DNA from: Actinomycetes bacterium
GTDB taxonomy: Bacteria > Actinomycetota > Acidimicrobiia > Acidimicrobiales > SZUA-35
NCBI GenBank assembly: GCA_024280015.1
Contig: JAJRQY010000157.1
Span: 62,001 to 126,000, forward strand
Direction: 5' to 3'
Length of the DNA stretch: 64,000 nucleotides
Below, in pieces: positions 36,754 through 46,024 of this stretch. The stretch's first letter is position 1, and each line of letters opens with the position of its first letter. The translations under genes and the position numbers were made by a program. The notes beneath the pieces are model-generated. The model worked only from the letters and a program-made list of their open reading frames with translations. It did no database searches and had not been told where the DNA came from.

Positions 36754-37002
36754 ATGACTCGGTCGAAGCGCAAGATCACCATCACCATCGATGCTGCTGT
36801 TCTGGAACAGGTCAAGGAGGGTGTCACCGCTGGTCAGAGCTCCAGTGTCTCCGCCTTTATTGAGCACGCCGTGGTTGCTCAACTCGCGGCCGACACCGAC
36901 TTCGATCCCATTGTCGCCGAGTTGCTCGCGGCTTCGGGTGGCAAGCCAACCAAGAAGGAACTTTCCGAGGCTCGCCGGCTTCTTTCTGGCACTGCAGTGT
37001 GA
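36754..37002 (+). CDS. VapB-type antitoxin
   Basis: The 82-residue protein begins MTRSKRKITITIDAAVLEQV, a ribbon-helix-helix opening, and has a helical tail for toxin binding (KPTKKELSEARRLLSG). Reading frames extend upstream to 36718 but run through the promoter -10, so the ATG at 36754 is the start. It overlaps vapC by four bases. Antitoxins of this type neutralise the PIN toxin and repress their own promoter. Confidence 0.85.
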   Translation: MTRSKRKITITIDAAVLEQVKEGVTAGQSSSVSAFIEHAVVAQLAADTDFDPIVAELLAASGGKPTKKELSEARRLLSGTAV

Positions 37003-37376
37003 ATGGAGTCGTCTTCGATACCGGAGCGCTCATCGCCCTAGAGCGAGGGGATCGAGGTGTCACCGTCTTGATCATTGAAGCTCGTCGGACAACGACTCGC
37101 CTCACCGTTCCCGCAGGGTGTGTCGCCCAGGCATGGAGGCACCCGGCAACGCAGGCTCGATTAGCGATGTTCTTGCGGTTACCTATTGTTGAAGTGCCCA
37201 CTATCGACGCCGCCGAGGCACGACGTATCGGGTTGTTGCTGGCGGCGACGCAGACGTCGGACATTGTTGATGCCCACGTAGCCCTTTGCGCACAACGTTT
37301 AGGGCAAACGGTTCTGACCAGCGATCCCAACGACATTGCCTTGCTTGGGCCCTCCCTGGAAATCCACCGGGTCTAA
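36999..37376 (+). CDS. PIN-domain toxin (VapC-like ribonuclease)
   Basis: The 125-residue PIN protein has the first acidic residue in FDTGALIALERG, a second cluster in SDIVDAHVAL, and TSDPNDI near the C-terminus. These make the metal-binding acidic triad of VapC RNases. The GTG start overlaps the antitoxin stop, as usual for VapBC pairs. Confidence 0.88.
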   Translation: MNGVVFDTGALIALERGDRGVTVLIIEARRTTTRLTVPAGCVAQAWRHPATQARLAMFLRLPIVEVPTIDAAEARRIGLLLAATQTSDIVDAHVALCAQRLGQTVLTSDPNDIALLGPSLEIHRV

Positions 37377-37420
37377 CCCTCAGTCCTGTGGCCTCCGATG
37401 AGAGGCCGTAAGGTTCGCAC

Positions 37421-37909
37421 ATGCCCGACCTCATTCTCGTTGATGCTTCCTTTGCCAATAGTGCTCCCCGGCGAATCGAGGTTGAACATCGTGTCGCCGC
37501 AACCACGGCCGAGGTATGGAAGGTCATTGTTGACAACTCGACCTGGACTAGTTGGTTTGACGGCATGTCCAGTTGCGAGCCAACCTCGGATCCCGAGTCT
37601 GGGGTAGGAGCATCTCGTCGAGTCAAGGTCGGCCCGATGCAGCTTGACGAACAGTTCACCACTTGGGAGGAAGAATCGCGCTGGTCCTTCACCGTGACCC
37701 GGACCAGCGTTCCCTTCGCCAAACGGATGCTGGAACAAATTGAGCTGACTGCGATCGGCACAACCGATCAGCCACGGACGATGGTCCGTTACACCGGAGC
37801 GATCGAGCCTCACCCGTTGACCAAGCTCATCTTCCCCCTGCTGGCTCACCAACTCAAGGCCACTTGGCGAACATCGTTTGCCAACCTAGACAAGATGATC
37901 ACTGCCTAG
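37421..37909 (+). CDS. SRPBCC (START/polyketide-cyclase-like) protein
   Basis: The 162-residue protein has the SRPBCC opening IEVEHRVAATTAEVWKVIVDNSTWTSWF (core AATTAEVWKVIVD, then W-x2-W) and the C-terminal long helix. Proteins of this fold bind hydrophobic ligands; no ligand can be named. It follows vapC by 44 bases and converges on the ABC exporter operon. Confidence 0.8.
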   Translation: MPDLILVDASFANSAPRRIEVEHRVAATTAEVWKVIVDNSTWTSWFDGMSSCEPTSDPESGVGASRRVKVGPMQLDEQFTTWEEESRWSFTVTRTSVPFAKRMLEQIELTAIGTTDQPRTMVRYTGAIEPHPLTKLIFPLLAHQLKATWRTSFANLDKMITA

Positions 37910-37924
37910 TTCAGCTGAGCTTCC

Positions 37925-39658
37925 TCAAACGATCCGGCCTTGTTCGAGTCGGATGATCTGGTCGGCGCGCTCAAGCGCTACAGCCCGATACGAGACAGCA
38001 AGAACCGTCATTCCCGCTTCGGCCAGGTTCGCCCAGAGTTCAACCTCAGTCTCCACGTCAAGAGCGCTGGACAAGTCGTCCAGCACAACCAGCTCAGGCG
38101 AGTGCACCAAGGCGCGCGCGGTGGCCAAGCGTTGGCGTTGGCCACCAGACAGGCGGAGGCCACGAGGCCCGACCATGGTCTGGATGCCGTCGGGCATGGC
38201 CTCTAGGTCCTCGGCAATTGAAGCAAGCTCCAACGCTCCGGCGAAGGCATCATCGTCTCGAGGGCCCAGGGTGACATTGTCGGCCAGTGAATCTGAAACC
38301 AGTTGCGGGACCTGAGGAAGGAAGGCCGCATTAGGAGGCACGAGGAAGGCCCCAAGGTCAACAATCGGTTCGCCGTTCCAAATCAGCTGGCCTGCCTGGT
38401 CGGTGTCCCACGACAAGCCAAGCATGGCCCGAAGCAGGGTGCTTTTCCCACTTCCAATTGGGCCAGTCAGAACTGTGAACGAGCCACGCTTAAGGGTGAA
38501 GGAGACAGTGTTCACCCCGGCCCCGCTGGCGTAGGTTGCACTGAAGGCCCGCAACTCCAAAGTTTGGAGTTTGACCCGGCCTGGTCGGGTAACAACAAGA
38601 GGAGGCACACCACCTTCGCGGCCAGAGCGGGCATCCATGGGTAGATGGCGCGGTAGCACCGTGTTGGCTGGGTCTTCGTCCGCAACCAGACGACTCATTC
38701 GGTCGAAAGAAATCCCGGCTTGCTTGTAGCGGGCAAGCAATCGACCAATCATCCGGGGCAAGAAATCCAGCCAGGAGAGATAGGCAACGAACAAGGCAAG
38801 CTCACCGACCCCGAATGCCCCGGAGACTAACGAGTTAGCACTGACGAGCAGGACAAGTCCAAGAGCGACTCCGGAAGCGCCCTTGCTGGCGGCGTAGACA
38901 CCCTCATCAAGCACCGCGTCGCGCACTGCGGTTGTCTCCCGAACTCGGACCAGCTTCTCCAGTCGACTCATCACTGGGTCAATGGCACCGTTGACCTTGA
39001 CTGTTGTCGCTCCCGACATGAGGTCGCCAACCATTCGACTGACCTCAGATGCGGCTTGGCGATCAGCACTTCGGTATGCCTTGATCTTGGTATCAAGCGA
39101 GCGGACAACGAGGACAACTGCAGCCAACGGAACTACGACGATCAGGGCGGCCCGTGGCTCGGCTGCGCCAAGAATCGCTCCCGCGATCAGCGCAAACAGG
39201 AGGGCCCCCATGGTGTCCAGAACGCCGTCGGCCAACAAGACAACGTCGTGAGGGTCATCACGGAAGTAGGTGATGGCCTCGCCCGATGAGGCGACAGGTC
39301 GACCGGCATCGGAGCCTCCGCTGGCCATCTGCGCCCGCAGGAGATTGCCTCGAAGGATGGTCTCCATATGAGTCCAAGACCTGGTCCATTCGATGACACC
39401 AAAGTAGAGGGTAATGATCCGGCCGATCTCGGATACGGCAATGACGGTGGCCCATACCAGGACCGTGGTCAGGCTGCCGTCAGTGACCTCCCCCTCTACT
39501 CCAGCACTATCCAGCGAGCGAAGGGCGGTGAAGCCCTTTCCGAAGGCCCAGCCCGTGAGGGCAGGTGACATGAAGAAGATGACGAACAAGGACCAGCCTC
39601 GGGTGAGACTGACTGGCTCATGAATCATGGTGCGCCACAACCATCGCCAAAGATTCAT
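37925..39658 (-). CDS. ABC exporter half-transporter, degenerate-site subunit
   Basis: The 577-residue protein has an ABC-exporter membrane domain (about 1-330) and a nucleotide-binding domain with Walker A GPIGSGKSTLL and signature LSGGQRQRL. The Walker B is VVLDDLSSALD, in which the catalytic glutamate is aspartate. The switch histidine position reads VSYRAV, lacking His. These are hallmarks of the degenerate-site subunit of a heterodimeric exporter such as TM287/288. It overlaps the next gene upstream by ATGA. Substrate unknown. Confidence 0.9.
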   Translation of the reverse strand: MNLWRWLWRTMIHEPVSLTRGWSLFVIFFMSPALTGWAFGKGFTALRSLDSAGVEGEVTDGSLTTVLVWATVIAVSEIGRIITLYFGVIEWTRSWTHMETILRGNLLRAQMASGGSDAGRPVASSGEAITYFRDDPHDVVLLADGVLDTMGALLFALIAGAILGAAEPRAALIVVVPLAAVVLVVRSLDTKIKAYRSADRQAASEVSRMVGDLMSGATTVKVNGAIDPVMSRLEKLVRVRETTAVRDAVLDEGVYAASKGASGVALGLVLLVSANSLVSGAFGVGELALFVAYLSWLDFLPRMIGRLLARYKQAGISFDRMSRLVADEDPANTVLPRHLPMDARSGREGGVPPLVVTRPGRVKLQTLELRAFSATYASGAGVNTVSFTLKRGSFTVLTGPIGSGKSTLLRAMLGLSWDTDQAGQLIWNGEPIVDLGAFLVPPNAAFLPQVPQLVSDSLADNVTLGPRDDDAFAGALELASIAEDLEAMPDGIQTMVGPRGLRLSGGQRQRLATARALVHSPELVVLDDLSSALDVETEVELWANLAEAGMTVLAVSYRAVALERADQIIRLEQGRIV

Positions 39659-41460
39659 GACATTGGGCTTTCTTCTTGGTTCGGAGTCGTGGCTGCAGTC
39701 GGCTCCAAGGCAAGATCCAAGAGTTGACGGAACCGACTGGTCTCTTCTCGCACCAGGTCCTCCCGCTTGCCAAACTCACCAACGCCACCATGATCAAAGA
39801 CCACAATGTCATCCACAGTTTCCAGGGTCGAGAGACGGTGGGCAATAATGAGGGTGGTTCGCCCTTCTCGTAGGGCGGCAACAGCCTGATCGATGCGAGC
39901 TTCGGTTTGCGGGTCGACGCGAGCAGTTGCTTCGTCCAACACAATCAGATCTGGTTGACGTAGCCAGACCCGGGCCAGGGCCAGAAGTTGGGCTTCGCCT
40001 GCCGATAGCCCCAGTCCGCCCGATCCCAGCTGGCGGTGGATTCCCTCATCAGATCCGGTTCCGGCGAGAGATTCCAGGCCGACACTACGCAGTGCGTCAG
40101 TAACCGCAGCATCAGTTGGGGATGGATCGAACAGGGTGACGTTCTCCCGGATTGTCCCGGAGAACAGTTCAACCTCTTGAGGAATCAGCGCCACTCGCTG
40201 TCGCAACTCAGCCAGTGGGATGTCACTGATGGGAACTCCGCCCAAACAGATCGTGCCACTGGTTGCTTCAGTGATCCGCAGAACAAGTCGGGAATAGGTG
40301 GTTTTTCCACTGCCGGTGCGGCCAACAATGCCGACCGAGTGGCCGGCCTCGATGCCCAGATTGATGTGGCTCAGTACCGGCTGCTCATCGTCATAGCCAA
40401 AGGAAACGTCGCGGAAGGAAGCGGCCATCGCCCCCGATGGTGGACTCGTGGTTCCATCATCAAGTATCCCGGAACGAACCTGGCGCAGTTCAACCACACG
40501 GGTCATTGCGCCGTTCGCCTTTTGCACAATCTCCAGTTGATCAATTACATCCTCGACCGGTTTGGCAATGAGCTGGGTGTACTGGAACAACAAGAAGGCC
40601 GTTCCCAACGAAAGTGACCCGTGCGAAACCAGGACCCCTGAAACAATGAGGGCGATGATGCTTCCCAACGAGACGGTTCCTTGGATCTGGGCCCACATCT
40701 TCATGAACGCTCGTTCTCGCTCAACGCTGCCGTTGAGAACACCACGGCTGTCTTCGACGAAACGGTGCATGACATAGTCGGCGGCGCCGTTGGCTCGCAG
40801 GTCCTCCGATGCGGTCAGGTGTTCCTCGATACCGCCATACATCTTGGCTGTCAGGCTCATTTCCTTGGCTGCTTCATCCACGGAGCGTCCGCGTGCTCGG
40901 AAGGTCATCACCGTCGCCGCTATCAGGTAGACGGCCATGCCAAGGCCCAGGCGCCACTCGGTAACGGTGAGGATCAGCAATGTTCCGCTGACGATGACCA
41001 AGACGGCCAGGACTTTCGGCACGACCTTGGAGAGGAAGTCCGACACCGCGGTCACGTCCCCGTCAACGCGCTGGATCAGCTCACCTGGGGTGTGGGACCG
41101 GTGAAACTCGTGATCCAGGGAAAGCACATGACGGACAAGATCAAGCCGGATCTGGTTGGTGGTCTTCCAGGCGGCAACCGCTGACAGTTGGATACCAATG
41201 ACCGCCATGATCTGCACAATGACAGCCACCACCAAGAACCAAAGGGCGAGGCGGCTGATCTCGTTAACCTCGACACCGGCGATGGAGCGGTCAACAATTC
41301 GCCCGATGATGAGAGGTCCGACCAGATTGAGGCCTGCCCCAATGGCAACAAATAGTCCGAGGCCAAGCCAACGCGAAAGGTCTGGTCGGATGAGATCAAG
41401 CAGCAACCGCCACCGTCCAACGTTCGCTCCTTGGGTTGTCTCCCCCTCCATTCCAGACAC
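39655..41460 (-). CDS. ABC exporter half-transporter, consensus Walker subunit
   Basis: The 601-residue partner has a six-helix membrane domain and a nucleotide-binding domain with Walker A GRTGSGKTTYSRL, intact Walker B LIVLDEATARVD and switch histidine IIAHRLSTL. Its signature is LSAGEAQ instead of LSGGQ. This complements the Walker B defect of the 577-residue subunit, so one of the two ATP sites is expected to be catalytically dead. The pair are cotranscribed with a four-base overlap. Confidence 0.9.
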   Translation of the reverse strand: MSGMEGETTQGANVGRWRLLLDLIRPDLSRWLGLGLFVAIGAGLNLVGPLIIGRIVDRSIAGVEVNEISRLALWFLVVAVIVQIMAVIGIQLSAVAAWKTTNQIRLDLVRHVLSLDHEFHRSHTPGELIQRVDGDVTAVSDFLSKVVPKVLAVLVIVSGTLLILTVTEWRLGLGMAVYLIAATVMTFRARGRSVDEAAKEMSLTAKMYGGIEEHLTASEDLRANGAADYVMHRFVEDSRGVLNGSVERERAFMKMWAQIQGTVSLGSIIALIVSGVLVSHGSLSLGTAFLLFQYTQLIAKPVEDVIDQLEIVQKANGAMTRVVELRQVRSGILDDGTTSPPSGAMAASFRDVSFGYDDEQPVLSHINLGIEAGHSVGIVGRTGSGKTTYSRLVLRITEATSGTICLGGVPISDIPLAELRQRVALIPQEVELFSGTIRENVTLFDPSPTDAAVTDALRSVGLESLAGTGSDEGIHRQLGSGGLGLSAGEAQLLALARVWLRQPDLIVLDEATARVDPQTEARIDQAVAALREGRTTLIIAHRLSTLETVDDIVVFDHGGVGEFGKREDLVREETSRFRQLLDLALEPTAATTPNQEESPMS

Positions 41461-41627
41461 TTCGGAACCCTAATCGCAGAGGTCACTCTCCCCAAGCGAA
41501 TAAGCCCCACGCTTGACAATCCCAACGTCTGATAGCCAAGAGCTGACAAGGAACGACGTTCTAGTTGGCCCGAATCGTGGGGTCCATGTCATTGACGCCG
41601 GACAGTTTCGAGTCAATGCTGAGTCCC

Positions 41628-42635
41628 ATGTCCAATCTCTCGGTCTGGTTCCTGGCCTATCCCGGCATCCAAACCCTTGATCTCACTGGCCCCTTCGAAG
41701 TCTTCAGCACCGCAAACCTGATCCTCGAGCACCGCCAAGACGGCGCAGACCGATATGAGCTTCGGGTGGTTTCTTCCCAGCAGTCGATCCCGACGAGTTC
41801 GGGTCTTCAGCTCTCGGCCACGACCACCACGGCTGGCTTGCCATCATCAGGATCGAGTCCTCACACCCTCGTTATCCCTGGCGGCAGCGGAGTGCGAGAG
41901 GCATGCCAACAACCCGAACTCGTCCAGTGGGTTCGCGAGACCGCAAGATCCAGCCATCGTGTTGCCACTGTATGTACCGGCGCCTTCCTTGCCGGCGCTG
42001 CCGGCCTGCTCACAAGCAAGCGGGTGACAACCCACTGGGATCATTTGCGGGACCTCCGGATTGCCTTTCCCCATGCGCTCATCGACACCGATGCCCTTTT
42101 CATCCACGACGACGGCCTCTGGTCATCGGCCGGTGTCACCGCCGGTATCGACCTGGCTCTAGCCCTGGTCGAGACAGACTTCGGAGCCGACATTGCCCAA
42201 GAAGTCGCCCGCCATCTTGTTGTCTTCCTTCGTCGGCCCGGAGGACAATCACAGTTCGCTCCACCAGTCTGGTCCAATCAGGCAGAGTCCTCACCAATTC
42301 GGGCCGCCCAGGACCTGATCAACAACGACCCTGCTGGTGACCTATCCGTGTCGGCGATCGCTTCCCAAGTCGGCATGTCTGCTCGACACTTCAGTCGGCT
42401 GTTTGGCCACGAGGTCGGCCAATCACCCGGCCGTTACGTTGAAGCGGTTCGGATTAGCGCGGCACGGCATCATCTGGAATCGTCGACGATATCCATCGAC
42501 AAGATCGCATCGCTCTGTGGATTTGCCAGCACCGAGGTTCTCCGACGGGCATTCCATCGCCAGGTCGGTACGTCTCCCGATACCTATCGCAAGCATCATT
42601 CGGTCAGAGACCCAAGCAACCAGCAAGTCGGCTAA
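41628..42635 (+). CDS. GlxA-like AraC-family regulator with DJ-1/PfpI domain
   Basis: The N-terminal DJ-1/PfpI-like domain (VWFLAYPGIQTLDLTGPFEVF, core GIQTLDLTGPFEVF) includes the nucleophile-elbow VATVCTGAFLAGAAGLL. The C-terminal AraC DNA-binding domain has two helix-turn-helix units (SVSAIASQVGMSARHFSRLF and IDKIASLCGFASTEVLRRAF). The frame is open to 41565, but MSNLSVWFLAYPG at 41628 is the family-like start. It is followed by a second DJ-1 gene, which it may regulate. Confidence 0.9.
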   Translation: MSNLSVWFLAYPGIQTLDLTGPFEVFSTANLILEHRQDGADRYELRVVSSQQSIPTSSGLQLSATTTTAGLPSSGSSPHTLVIPGGSGVREACQQPELVQWVRETARSSHRVATVCTGAFLAGAAGLLTSKRVTTHWDHLRDLRIAFPHALIDTDALFIHDDGLWSSAGVTAGIDLALALVETDFGADIAQEVARHLVVFLRRPGGQSQFAPPVWSNQAESSPIRAAQDLINNDPAGDLSVSAIASQVGMSARHFSRLFGHEVGQSPGRYVEAVRISAARHHLESSTISIDKIASLCGFASTEVLRRAFHRQVGTSPDTYRKHHSVRDPSNQQVG

Positions 42636-42684
42636 TTCACCGATGACATCAATCTCCAATTCATCCAACGAGAAACGAGCATTC

Positions 42685-43323
42685 ATGCAAATCGCAATCC
42701 CCCTGTTCCATAACGTGACCTATCTTGATGCCATCGGGCCCTATGAGGTTCTTCGCCAACTACCGGAGACCCAGGTTGTCTTTGTCGGCGACAAGAAAGA
42801 ACTCATACGTACGGGAAATGGCGACATGGGGGTGATGGTCGATGCCTGCTTCGAGGATGTCGTCACACCGGAGGTGATAGTCGTGCCTGGCGGGTACGGG
42901 ACACGAGCCGTTGTCGCCGAGGAGGGCCACCCGCTTGTTCGTTGGATTGCTCAAGCACACCGCTCGACTCTTTTTACTACCTCTGTCTGTACCGGTTCCT
43001 TGGTTCTGGCCAAGGCGGGACTCTTGCCTGGGCTGACGGCTGCCACCCATTGGAGCGCCTACAAGGGTTTGGAGGGCCTTGGTGCGAGATCAACGACAAG
43101 CCGGGTTGTCGAGCACTTGGATGACCGGGTCATTACCGCGGCGGGAGTTTCCTCTGGCATTGACATGGCTCTGCGATTGGCCGAGCTTCTGACGGACGAA
43201 ACAACAGCCAAGGCGACCCAACTCATGATCGAATACGACCCTCAGCCGCCCTTCAATGCCGGAAGCGTCGACAAGGCAGGCTCCGAGGTGATGAATCGCT
43301 TGATCGAGATGCAAACCTCTTGA
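42685..43323 (+). CDS. DJ-1/PfpI family protein
   Basis: The 212-residue protein begins MQIAIPLFHNVTYLDAIGPYEVL, with the conserved acidic residue in DAIGPYEVL and the cysteine nucleophile in TTSVCTGSLVLAKAGLL. ThiJ/PfpI-type enzymes include isonitrile hydratases and glyoxalase-like proteins; specificity cannot be read. The frame is open upstream into the GlxA gene, but the family start is at 42685 (an ATG at 42643 would add 14 residues). It lies 49 bases after the regulator. Confidence 0.85.
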   Translation: MQIAIPLFHNVTYLDAIGPYEVLRQLPETQVVFVGDKKELIRTGNGDMGVMVDACFEDVVTPEVIVVPGGYGTRAVVAEEGHPLVRWIAQAHRSTLFTTSVCTGSLVLAKAGLLPGLTAATHWSAYKGLEGLGARSTTSRVVEHLDDRVITAAGVSSGIDMALRLAELLTDETTAKATQLMIEYDPQPPFNAGSVDKAGSEVMNRLIEMQTS

Positions 43324-43383
43324 GAGGAGCCACCAGGCGGACCGGGGGCTGCGTTCGTCCTGCCGCTGGTACTTTTGATTCTT

Positions 43384-43890
43384 GTGAACCAACCAATTGA
43401 CGTCGCCGGTCTTCCCCAGCTTGACGACAGTGATTTTGTGGGGGTCAGCCCCGACTACCTCAAGATGGCGGCAATCCCGTTTCGGGTACTTCAAGCTGTG
43501 ATCATCGCCGCAACGGTGGTTGCTGCAGTACTTCTCAGCCCATGGCTCCTCCTGGCCGGTTTGACACTGGTTGCCCTGGTTCAGCTCGTTCCCGGCATCC
43601 GTCGCTTGGCCTACCCCTACCTCGGCTATCTGGCGAGGGAGCACGATTTCTCGGTCCGTTATGGACTCATCAACCGAACGGTCACCACCATCCCGTTCAA
43701 GAGGATCCAGAACTCCGTGGTCAACCAAGGACCCTTGGAACGTCGCTTTGGCCTATCAACACTGCGAATTTCCTCGGCTGGGGGCTCCTTGTCCATTCCC
43801 GGAATGCCGTTCGAAGACGCCTCTCGACTCCGAGCTTTCGTGGCTATGAATGCCTCACTTCTGGTCGAGGACGATGCGGATGGAGCTTGA
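43384..43890 (+). CDS. YdbS-like bacterial PH (bPH2) membrane protein
   Basis: The 168-residue protein has two membrane helices (VIIAATVVAAVLLSPWLLLAG region) followed by one bPH2 domain (DFSVRYGLINRTVTTIPFKR, LERRFGLSTLRISSAGG). The GTG at 43384 (MNQPIDVAG) is a better start than TTG 43375. It overlaps the larger YdbT-like gene, the usual ydbS-ydbT arrangement. In Bacillus these genes are linked to resistance to antimicrobial peptides; here function is unknown. Confidence 0.85.
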   Translation: MNQPIDVAGLPQLDDSDFVGVSPDYLKMAAIPFRVLQAVIIAATVVAAVLLSPWLLLAGLTLVALVQLVPGIRRLAYPYLGYLAREHDFSVRYGLINRTVTTIPFKRIQNSVVNQGPLERRFGLSTLRISSAGGSLSIPGMPFEDASRLRAFVAMNASLLVEDDADGA

Positions 43891-45469
43891 CCACAGTAAC
43901 GACCTTGCCCTCCTTCGCAATCCAGCGAGGCAGTCTCCCGTTGCCATCGGTGAGTGGATTCTTACTCGCTTGCGAGGAATTGGCGCCATCAATATGGTCA
44001 TCGGATTCGGTCTGCTGTTCAGCGGCCGAATACCGAACTGGGTACTGGGTTTCGCTCCTCTGGTTGCTGTGCTTGTCATTGCCATCGGTGTTGGATCCTG
44101 GTGGCGTCTGACCTTTCGAGCCACAACCGAGGAGCTAGTAGTCACCCGAGGGATTTTCTCTCGGGAGACCATGGTGATTCCATTCTCGAAAGTGCAGAGT
44201 GTGAGCATCGAGGAAGGGCTCCTTCAGCGGATCTTTGGACTGGTATCAGCCTCGATTGATACTGCAGGCTCAGCCCTCGTTGAGTTTTCTATTCATGGAA
44301 TCCGGCGAGAACAGGCAGAGGCCTTGCGAAGACTCGCTTCACAAGCCCACCGCTCAGCGCAGACACCGGCTGGTTCAACCTCCGTATTGGCTCCACCGTC
44401 TGATCCCGCGATCGGTGGACTCATCCCACCGACGGGACCCGCTCCTGTCACCGAACAGCCACCAGAGCAACAAACTACGGTGCTAGCCAAGCGGACACCC
44501 AAAGAACTAATGCTGATTGGAATGCTGGGGAATCCGCTTGGTGGGTTGGCTCTGTTGGGTGCACTCGTCATCTTCGCTGACGACTTGGTTGACGTGGTCG
44601 GAGACCGGCTGCCTGACGTTGATAGTTCCACGATTCAGCCCTCTACCACCATCGCCGCGGCGGTCTTGGCAGTGGCTGCAGCCGTCTTCCTCCTCTCCTG
44701 GATAGCGATCGGGCTGAGGACCGTTGTGGTGGATTGGGACCTGGAGCTGTCTTCCACTGGGCAAGGGCTACGTGTTGTCGCTGGCTTGCTCAAGCGCCGT
44801 TCACAATCAAGCCGTCTCAACAAGGTGCAATCCATCGAGGTCACCCATGGACCTCTTCTCCGCTTGATCGGTTTCTGCAGACTGCGGCTCCACACCATTG
44901 GCAGTGGAGACCTCATCATTCCTGGTGTCTCCGTTCACGAACTGGCGGCGATTCGCGAGCAAGTCTCTCTTCCATTTCACCCGGACATCGACCGCAGGGT
45001 TTCTCGACATCTCATGTTCCAACGCGTCCGCATGACGCTCTACCTGACGGTTCCCGCAGCTATCGCCACAGCATTTCTGAACTATCGACTTGCCGTCGTC
45101 TGGCTTGTTCTACCCCTCCTTATTGCTTTCAAGGCCTTCTTGTTTCATCGGAGTTTTCGCTGGGACCTTGCTCATGGAGTGATCTCTCGACGAAGCGGCA
45201 ACCTCTTTATCACCGAGACCGGTATGGCCGTTGGTAAGACCCAGAAGGTCGAGGTGAGCCAGAGCTTTTACCAGCGGAGGCGTGACCTGTCCTCCATCAG
45301 CATTTCCAACGCCGAGTCTTCGCTGAGCATCCCCATGCTGGCCCTGCACGAGTCACGGGCATTGCGAGATCTACTCCTGGCTGATTCCACTCACATCAAA
45401 AGTCAGGCCATTGCCTTGGAAATCGACCTAGGGCAAAACTCCAAGTTGCCGCTGGCCCCGGGCGACTGA
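43880..45469 (+). CDS. YdbT-like protein with repeated bPH2 domains
   Basis: The 529-residue membrane protein contains three bPH2 domains: TFRATTEELVVTRGIFSRET, LELSSTGQGLRVVAGLLKRR and WDLAHGVISRRSGNLF mark them. Each is associated with paired hydrophobic helices and the IPF/SxxxLNKVQS motif. GAGGA eight bases upstream favours ATG 43880 over 43874. The last 14 codons overlap the convergent Nudix gene. Confidence 0.87.
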   Translation: MELDHSNDLALLRNPARQSPVAIGEWILTRLRGIGAINMVIGFGLLFSGRIPNWVLGFAPLVAVLVIAIGVGSWWRLTFRATTEELVVTRGIFSRETMVIPFSKVQSVSIEEGLLQRIFGLVSASIDTAGSALVEFSIHGIRREQAEALRRLASQAHRSAQTPAGSTSVLAPPSDPAIGGLIPPTGPAPVTEQPPEQQTTVLAKRTPKELMLIGMLGNPLGGLALLGALVIFADDLVDVVGDRLPDVDSSTIQPSTTIAAAVLAVAAAVFLLSWIAIGLRTVVVDWDLELSSTGQGLRVVAGLLKRRSQSSRLNKVQSIEVTHGPLLRLIGFCRLRLHTIGSGDLIIPGVSVHELAAIREQVSLPFHPDIDRRVSRHLMFQRVRMTLYLTVPAAIATAFLNYRLAVVWLVLPLLIAFKAFLFHRSFRWDLAHGVISRRSGNLFITETGMAVGKTQKVEVSQSFYQRRRDLSSISISNAESSLSIPMLALHESRALRDLLLADSTHIKSQAIALEIDLGQNSKLPLAPGD

Positions 45470-45955
45470 GGCCCAAGCAGCGATAGCCGCTGGCATGTGC
45501 CCGGGAAACCCGATCCTACTCGGAAGCTCTTGGGGACCGAACCATTCCGCTCGACTGGCCTCGTTCAGGTCAAGAGTGATGGAAGGAGGTTCGTCACTGT
45601 CCCAGCGGGCTAGGTAGTAGACATTGAGAATCGACTCGGCGTTGGTGTCCTCACCGTAGGTATCCATCCACATGCCAAGCAAGCCTGTGAGGGTAATGTC
45701 GAGTCCGAGTTCTTCTTTAACCTCGCGAACAGCAGCATCATTTGGATGCTCACCCCCATCACAAAATCCGCCGGGGATGTCCCAGTGGTCCTTCCACGGC
45801 TCGAATGCTCGGTGGAGAAGCAGGACCTTCCCCTTGTGTTGGATCAGGACACCGGCACAAGGTTTTGGATTACTCCACTGCCAGGTGTCACAAGCCGGAC
45901 ACTGGAATGGGCGAACCAGGTCAACTCGTTGGCCACAGTGGGGGCAGAAATTCAT
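45428..45955 (-). CDS. Nudix hydrolase with N-terminal zinc ribbon
   Basis: The 175-residue protein starts with a zinc ribbon (CPHCG then CPAC). It carries a complete Nudix box GGFCDGGEHPNDAAVREVKEELG (core REVKEELG). The ribbon plus Nudix layout resembles NudC-like NADH or ADP-ribose pyrophosphatases, although it is shorter than NudC. A GTG precedes the ATG, so the start could be three bases upstream. It is convergent with and overlaps the YdbT-like gene by 42 bases. Confidence 0.9.
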   Translation of the reverse strand: MNFCPHCGQRVDLVRPFQCPACDTWQWSNPKPCAGVLIQHKGKVLLLHRAFEPWKDHWDIPGGFCDGGEHPNDAAVREVKEELGLDITLTGLLGMWMDTYGEDTNAESILNVYYLARWDSDEPPSITLDLNEASRAEWFGPQELPSRIGFPGHMPAAIAAWASVARGQRQLGVLP

Positions 45956-46024
45956 CACCCACCCATGATTGCCCTCGGCAGTGATCGTTCGTGCGATGCT
46001 CTTCGTCCAACTTTTTCCCTACGG

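Noticed and set aside
42337..42684. N-terminal extension of the DJ-1 gene
   Set aside because: It overlaps the AraC domain of the upstream regulator in another frame; the family start is at 42685.
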